A DNA stretch of 8,978 bases from NCBI GenBank assembly GCA_964525785.1, contig CAZGIX010000198.1, forward strand, positions 1 to 8,978. The letters run 5' to 3'. The position numbers and the translations under genes are program-made. Of the stretch, positions 6,156 to 8,978 are shown one piece after another; within the stretch, counting starts at the first letter, position 1; the number at the start of each line of letters is the position of its first letter. The notes below the pieces were generated by a model. It did no database searches and was not told the DNA's origin. It saw nothing but the letters and a program-made list of their open reading frames with translations. The stretch is from JAQBDA01 sp964525785 (GTDB lineage Bacteria; Chloroflexota; Anaerolineae; Anaerolineales; UBA4823).

Positions 6156-6914
6156 ATGGCTGTCGCGGCGGATATCTACTACCACATCTACCAGGCGGGG
6201 GAGAGGCTGCCGGTGGTGCTGTTGCACGGTGCAGGCGGCACAAACCTGAACTGGCCTTCGCAGGTGCGGCGTTTGACCGGGTTTAAAGTGTATGCCCTGG
6301 ATCTGCCCGGGCACGGCAGGTCGGGCGGGCGCGGCCAGCAAACCATCCAGGGCTATGCCGTCGAGATAATCACCTGGATGCGTGCGGTCGGGCTGCACAA
6401 CGCATTTTTCATTGGCCATTCGATGGGCGGCGCCATTGCCCAGGTGCTGGCTCTGGATTATCCCGAGCATGTCCTGGGGATCGGGGTGGTCGCCTCGGGA
6501 GCGCGCCTGCGGGTTATGCCGCAGCTTTTACAGTACGCTTCATCTAGCGATACGTTTGCCCAGGCGGTTGCCCTGGTGATCGCGGGGTCGTTCGGCCCGC
6601 AGGCTGCCCCGCGCCTGGTGGAGCTGGCGGCCAGAGTGCTGGCAGGAACCCGTCCGAGCGTGCTGCACGGGGACTTCCTGGCGTGTAACAGCTTTGATGT
6701 CATGGGCCGGGTGGCGGAGCTGCGCCTGCCGTGCCTGCTGGTGTTCGGTGAGGACGATCAGATGACCCCGCCGCGCTATGCGCGCTTTCTCTACGATCAT
6801 ATCCCTGGCGCCCGGCTCGAGATTGTCCCACAGGCGGGGCACATGGTGATGCTGGAGAAGCCCCAGGCGGTGGCGGATATTTTGGCGGACTTCCTCGGCA
6901 CGATTGAGTTTTAG
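6156..6914 (+). CDS. Alpha/beta-fold hydrolase (252 aa)
   Basis: Alpha/beta hydrolase superfamily; the substrate cannot be read from sequence. The full catalytic set is present with numbering from ATG 6156: oxyanion region LLHGAGG (22-28), DLPGHGRS (49-56), nucleophile elbow GHSMGG with Ser89, acid Asp201 in GEDDQMTPP, and His229 in AGHMVMLEKP. The motifs resemble carboxylesterases or ester/C-C hydrolases of the MhpC/BioH/peroxidase-like group. No signal peptide is seen, so it is probably cytoplasmic. The start is ambiguous: ATG 6156 has GGAG four bases upstream and gives the usual N-terminus. ATG 6141 (after GAGAGGA) and ATG 6123 (overlapping the upstream stop) are alternatives. It is the last gene of the kinase operon; no clear terminator follows. 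Confidence 0.9.
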   Translation: MAVAADIYYHIYQAGERLPVVLLHGAGGTNLNWPSQVRRLTGFKVYALDLPGHGRSGGRGQQTIQGYAVEIITWMRAVGLHNAFFIGHSMGGAIAQVLALDYPEHVLGIGVVASGARLRVMPQLLQYASSSDTFAQAVALVIAGSFGPQAAPRLVELAARVLAGTRPSVLHGDFLACNSFDVMGRVAELRLPCLLVFGEDDQMTPPRYARFLYDHIPGARLEIVPQAGHMVMLEKPQAVADILADFLGTIEF

Positions 6915-6953
6915 GTAATGGCTAATTGCCTCGGGCAGAAAAATCCGTCGCCA

Positions 6954-6997
6954 CACAGATTTTTATCGATTTTCTCTGCGTACCTTCGGCATCTGTG
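6954..6997. repeat. Degenerate intergenic inverted repeat (CACAGAT / ATCTGTG)
   Basis: CACAGAT at 6954-6960 and ATCTGTG at 6991-6997 form a 7-bp inverted repeat around an AT-rich, CTCTGCG-containing centre, followed by GTGAAA. From memory this resembles decayed copies of dispersed CACAGA/TCTGTG intergenic repeats found in many environmental bacteria. It could fold into a weak hairpin behind the hydrolase gene, but there is no T-tract of terminator type. Confidence 0.45.
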
Positions 6998-7029
6998 GTG
7001 AAATCTATTCATTTGCCAATAAGAAATAT

Positions 7030-7105
7030 CACCACGAAGTCACCAAGACACCAGGTTATCAATAGGCAATTCTTCTTCCCTTCGTGTCTTGGTGCCTTGG
7101 TGGTA
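7030..7105. repeat. Imperfect inverted repeat of the CCTTCGTGTCTTGGTG type
   Basis: The 24 bases at 7030-7053 match the reverse complement of 7082-7105 at 20 of 24 positions, with GTCTTGGTG as the longest exact block and a 28-base centre. As RNA or single-stranded DNA it could form a long hairpin. Bases here are skewed to repeated CCAAG/CTTGG steps and do not look coding, although a short frame is open across it. Confidence 0.65.
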
Positions 7106-7129
7106 GGAAAGAAAATTAACGCAAAGGCG

Positions 7130-7156
7130 CCCTTCGTGCCTTGGCGGCGAAATCTT
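7130..7156. repeat. Shortened direct copy of the right arm of the 7030-7105 repeat
   Basis: CCCTTCGTG then CCTTGGCGG at 7130-7147 repeats 7078-7103 in the same orientation, but lacks the middle TCTTGGTG. That pattern suggests decay by slippage between the internal CTTGG steps. Together with the other two entries it fills most of the gap between the hydrolase gene and the tRNA promoter; nothing else was seen there. Confidence 0.5.
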
Positions 7157-7176
7157 TCTCTCCAGTTTTAGACGGC

Positions 7177-7205
7177 TTGCGAAATTCGCATCAGGAAGGT
7201 ATAAT
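7177..7205 (+). promoter_or_regulatory. Promoter of tRNA-Val
   Basis: TTGCGA (7177-7182), 17-bp spacer, TATAAT (7200-7205). The start would be near 7212, twelve bases before the mature tRNA 5' end. The -10 is consensus and the position fits a single-tRNA transcript. Confidence 0.75.
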
Positions 7206-7223
7206 CTGCCACACTGAAATCTC

Positions 7224-7300
7224 GGGCGGTTAGCTCAGTTGGTTAGAGCGTTGCGTTGACATCGCAAAGGTCGTAGGTTCGAGTCCTATACCGCCCACCA
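7224..7300 (+). tRNA. tRNA-Val (anticodon GAC), CCA encoded
   Basis: Full cloverleaf, 77 bases. Acceptor stem GGGCGGT/ACCGCCC (7224-7230 with 7290-7296); D arm GCTC/GAGC (7233-7249); anticodon stem TTGCG/CGCAA with loop TTGACAT, so anticodon GAC at 7258-7260; 5-base variable loop AGGTC; T arm GTAGG/CCTAT with loop TTCGAGT; discriminator A; then CCA encoded at 7298-7300. It reads GUC and GUU valine codons. Coding-like remnants and an excisionase-like gene follow directly at its 3' end, which makes it a candidate insertion site for mobile DNA. Confidence 0.96.
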
Positions 7301-7405
7301 CATAGGACGCATCCCGAACCGCAATCTCTCCCCGTTGACCAGTTCCTGGCTATGCTGCGTTTTGAGCAGCGTGATCAGCTGGCTGAACTGCCGGGGGATT
7401 TTTGA
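7301..7405 (+). pseudogene. Coding-like C-terminal remnant without a start, next to tRNA 3' end
   Basis: One frame reads VDQFLAMLRFEQRDQLAEL from 7334 and ends PGDF at TGA 7403-7405. The run is amphipathic and protein-like. In that frame there is no plausible start before the tRNA; it simply continues back into the tRNA to a stop at 7274-7276. I do not recognise the protein. The simplest reading is the tail of a gene whose front was lost when DNA joined the tRNA. The same bases hold a loose inverted repeat (CAGTTC at 7340, GAACTG at 7385) followed by GATTTTT, so part may instead act as a weak terminator for the tRNA. Confidence 0.35.
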
Positions 7406-7417
7406 AAGCAGGTCGGG

Positions 7418-7714
7418 ATGGTTTCGTTTAATAGCAAAGTTCCCCCCTTTCAGATTTCAGCAGGAATTCTCGTAGATAAACTTATTACCGTTCAAGCTGC
7501 GGCTGAGGTCACAGGCTATTGCAGCCAGTACCTGCGACGCTTATTGCGCGGAGGGAAGCTGGATGGCATCAAAGTCGGCCAGGTATGGCTGATCAAAATG
7601 GCGTCCTTGGGTGCCCATTTGAAACACACCGAAAACACTGGTGACCATCGCTGCGGGCCTCGAAAAGCTATAGCGAGGGAAGCGTCTACAAGTGTAAAAG
7701 GTACCTGTAAATGA
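7418..7714 (+). CDS. Excisionase-like helix-turn-helix DNA-binding protein (98 aa)
   Basis: The central region, about residues 22-68, has the MerR/excisionase-type fold signature: LITVQAAAEVTGYCSQYLRRLLRGGKL (helix-turn-helix), then the GIKVGQVWLIKMASLGAHL wing and helix. The tail holds DHRCGPRKAIARE, a basic segment of the kind I associate with small HTH proteins of Chloroflexota. Likely DNA-binding: a transcription regulator or recombination directionality factor. The Shine-Dalgarno is weak (AGGT just upstream). It is followed 31 bases later by the actin-like gene on the same strand, and the pair probably forms an operon. The 5' extension of about 20 residues before the domain looks poorly conserved, so the true start could be later, but no good later start is visible. 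Confidence 0.75.
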   Translation: MVSFNSKVPPFQISAGILVDKLITVQAAAEVTGYCSQYLRRLLRGGKLDGIKVGQVWLIKMASLGAHLKHTENTGDHRCGPRKAIAREASTSVKGTCK

Positions 7715-7745
7715 ATGTATACACCTGGAGAAATGGAGGTCATTG

Positions 7746-8798
7746 ATGAGTGTGATGATCCTTGATGCTGGAAACAGCATCATTAAGGCCAAGATCGCCC
7801 GGCGTGAACAGGGTGAGGTAACTTTTCCTCACGCTCTGAAACAGCTTACAGAGACCGAGTTTCGGGGGATTCTGGCAAGGGCGGGTAAAACCAGCCTATC
7901 GCTGGATTACTCTCGAATCAACGGCCTACCTTATGCGGTCGGGGAGAGCGCCGAGCGACACGGAGTGCACATCCAACGCACAGGAGCTGCGCGCTACACC
8001 CGCGATTACTACGGCATCTTCGCTGCGGCTGCCCTGGCAAGACTATACGAGCGGGGAGGGGAGATCATGGTCTTCGGCAGCCATCCTCCCGGCGATGTGA
8101 ATTTCCGGCAACATCTGATGAAAGCTGTGATCGGGGATTGGCAGGTCGAAACCAATGGCAGCGAGAAACGCTTCCGGGTGACTTATGCCAACACTTTCGA
8201 TGAGCCGGTGGGCGGGCTGATGAACGTGCTCCTAGCCGAAGATGGTCAGCACTACCAGCGCTCTGACCTGAACGCTGGTCGTTCCTTAGTCATCGACATC
8301 GGCGGATTTACCACCGACTCTATCGCAGTCAACCCAGGCGGGGAAGTGGATTACAGCCTGTCGCTCATGACCGTCCACTCCCACACCCTGCCTTCCACCT
8401 CCTGGAGCAGGTCTTCCGGTGTTGTGCAGGAGAGCAAGCGGCCTTCGCGAATGAAAGCAATGCGGATAGCGACCGCTTCAGAATCTGAGATGATGTGGGT
8501 GGAGAGCAGGTTACGGAAGCGCACACGCTCTTCCGGGTCCAGGCCTACCGTCGGCTCATCCACGATGAGCACTTGTGGATCGTTGAGCAGGGCCTGGGCA
8601 ATGCCGACCCGCTGCTTCATCCCGCCGGAATATCCGCCCAGCGGGCGGCGGGCTGCATCGCGCAGGTTGACCAGCTCCAGCAGCCCGTCAATCCGATCGC
8701 GGGCAGGGGCTCGTTCCAGCCCCTTGGCAGCTGCCAGGTACTCCAGGAATTCGATGGCATTCAAGTTCGGGTATACCCCAAAATCCTGGGGCAGGTAG
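7746..8798 (+). CDS. ParM/StbA-like actin-family ATPase, truncated and fused to antisense ABC sequence
   Basis: Residues 1-206 (7746 to about 8363) are the front part of a plasmid-type actin. ILDAGNSIIKAKI (5-17) is phosphate motif 1 with Asp7 and Lys14. LPYAVGESAE and the AARYTRDYYGIFAAAAL helix follow, then EPVGGLMNVLLAEDG, then LVIDIGGFTTDSIAV (181-195), which is phosphate motif 2. The adenosine-binding motif and the rest of subdomain II should follow but are missing. After about 8363 the open frame only reads the complement of an ABC ATPase gene. Such actins move plasmids or large mobile elements by ATP-driven filaments; this one should not be functional. ATG 7746 has GGAGGT five bases upstream; a TTG at 7743 is in frame. 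Upstream lies the HTH gene. The reading frame to 8798 is given as the feature, but only its first 60% is authentic. Confidence 0.7.
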   Translation: MSVMILDAGNSIIKAKIARREQGEVTFPHALKQLTETEFRGILARAGKTSLSLDYSRINGLPYAVGESAERHGVHIQRTGAARYTRDYYGIFAAAALARLYERGGEIMVFGSHPPGDVNFRQHLMKAVIGDWQVETNGSEKRFRVTYANTFDEPVGGLMNVLLAEDGQHYQRSDLNAGRSLVIDIGGFTTDSIAVNPGGEVDYSLSLMTVHSHTLPSTSWSRSSGVVQESKRPSRMKAMRIATASESEMMWVESRLRKRTRSSGSRPTVGSSTMSTCGSLSRAWAMPTRCFIPPEYPPSGRRAASRRLTSSSSPSIRSRAGARSSPLAAARYSRNSMAFKFGYTPKSWGR

Positions 8799-8978
8799 CA
8801 TAATACCGCCCGCAGCCGGTCCGGGTTCCGCGCTACATCTGCGCCTTTCCACAGCACCTTTCCCTCGGTCGGGTTGGAAATGGTTGCCAGGATGCGCATG
8901 AGCGTAGACTTCCCAGCCCCATCGGGCCCTACCAGGCCGATAATTCCAGGCCCCAGGGAAAGGTTGAACTCACGCAGT
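8351..8978 (-). CDS. ABC transporter ATP-binding protein, 5' end outside window, damaged 3' part
   Basis: ATPase subunit of an ABC-2-type exporter (CcmA/drug-export group). Reading in from the right edge: Walker A GPDGAGKST, Q-loop YLPQDFGVYPNLN, signature GGYSGGMKQR, Walker B VLIVDEPTVGLDP with the catalytic Glu, and H-loop STHIISD. Two defects are visible. Between FRNLL and STHI about 11 residues expected in this family, including the strand leading to the H-loop His, are absent in frame. The protein then stops after EWTVMSDRL at TAA 8353-8351, short of the usual length of about 300, exactly where the actin-like gene on the other strand also ends. The gene is probably a pseudogene, or an assembly artefact. 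Its permease would lie beyond this end or has been lost. Confidence 0.85.
   Translation of the reverse strand, partial: LREFNLSLGPGIIGLVGPDGAGKSTLMRILATISNPTEGKVLWKGADVARNPDRLRAVLCYLPQDFGVYPNLNAIEFLEYLAAAKGLERAPARDRIDGLLELVNLRDAARRPLGGYSGGMKQRVGIAQALLNDPQVLIVDEPTVGLDPEERVRFRNLLSTHIISDSEAVAIRIAFIREGRLLSCTTPEDLLQEVEGRVWEWTVMSDRL
8354..8370. other. Rearrangement junction between actin-like and ABC genes
   Basis: The plus-strand actin frame (VDYSLS, ending about 8363) and the minus-strand ABC frame (MSDRL, 8368-8354) both lose family-like sequence within these bases. The two genes converge with no intergenic space. The shared bases could be microhomology used in joining. The exact breakpoint cannot be set without relatives of both genes. 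Confidence 0.6.

Noticed and set aside
6926..7171. Short plus-strand frame of 81 codons after the hydrolase
   Set aside because: It is made of the repeat units at 6954-7156 and lacks any protein-like pattern.
7340..7402. Rho-independent terminator after tRNA-Val
   Set aside because: The inverted repeat (CAGTTC/GAACTG) is short, interrupted and has a large centre, and the T-run is only five bases; too weak to list.

Overview
The window reads as chromosomal DNA of a GC-rich bacterium, most likely an Anaerolineae-type member of the Chloroflexota. That placement is an inference from the character of the proteins (MetG, principal-type sigma factor, helix-turn-helix protein with a GPR-type tail, actin-like protein); no rRNA is present to confirm it. 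Gene density is normal up to about 6.9 kb, with good Shine-Dalgarno sites and sigma70-type promoters. The right end is rearranged.

Layout. Minus strand, 1-3145: the 5' part of methionyl-tRNA synthetase (metG, running off the left edge), its leader region, a principal-type sigma-70 factor, and a DUF177/YceD protein. The last two form an operon behind a TTGACC-17-TATAAT promoter. A compact intergenic region at 3146-3330 carries divergent promoters. Plus strand, 3331-6914: an RdgB/HAM1 nucleotide pyrophosphatase, then a tightly packed trio of membrane histidine kinase, small membrane protein and alpha/beta hydrolase. A 309-base gap (6915-7223) is filled with degenerate inverted and direct repeats plus a tRNA promoter. 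tRNA-Val(GAC) follows. Then comes what looks like a mobile-element remnant: a coding-like tail without a start, an excisionase-like HTH protein, and an actin-like ParM/StbA gene. The ParM/StbA gene is cut in half and joined head-on to the truncated 3' end of an ABC transporter ATPase on the minus strand.

The best find is the leader of metG (about 1352 to 1134, minus strand). It contains a sigma70 promoter and a 33-codon ORF with a Shine-Dalgarno. Four Met codons alternate with other codons in its middle. Downstream is an intrinsic-terminator-like hairpin with a 10-bp perfect stem and a T-rich tail. A 10-nt segment just after the Met codons can pair with the 5' arm of that hairpin. This is the architecture of ribosome-mediated transcription attenuation, with methionine as the sensed amino acid and the methionyl-tRNA synthetase as the controlled gene.

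How the genes fit together: the left half is information-processing housekeeping (aminoacylation, transcription initiation, rRNA-associated DUF177, nucleotide-pool cleaning). The middle is a sensory/envelope operon of unknown input. The right end is accessory DNA next to a tRNA gene with a clear rearrangement breakpoint, either real genome decay or an assembly chimera.
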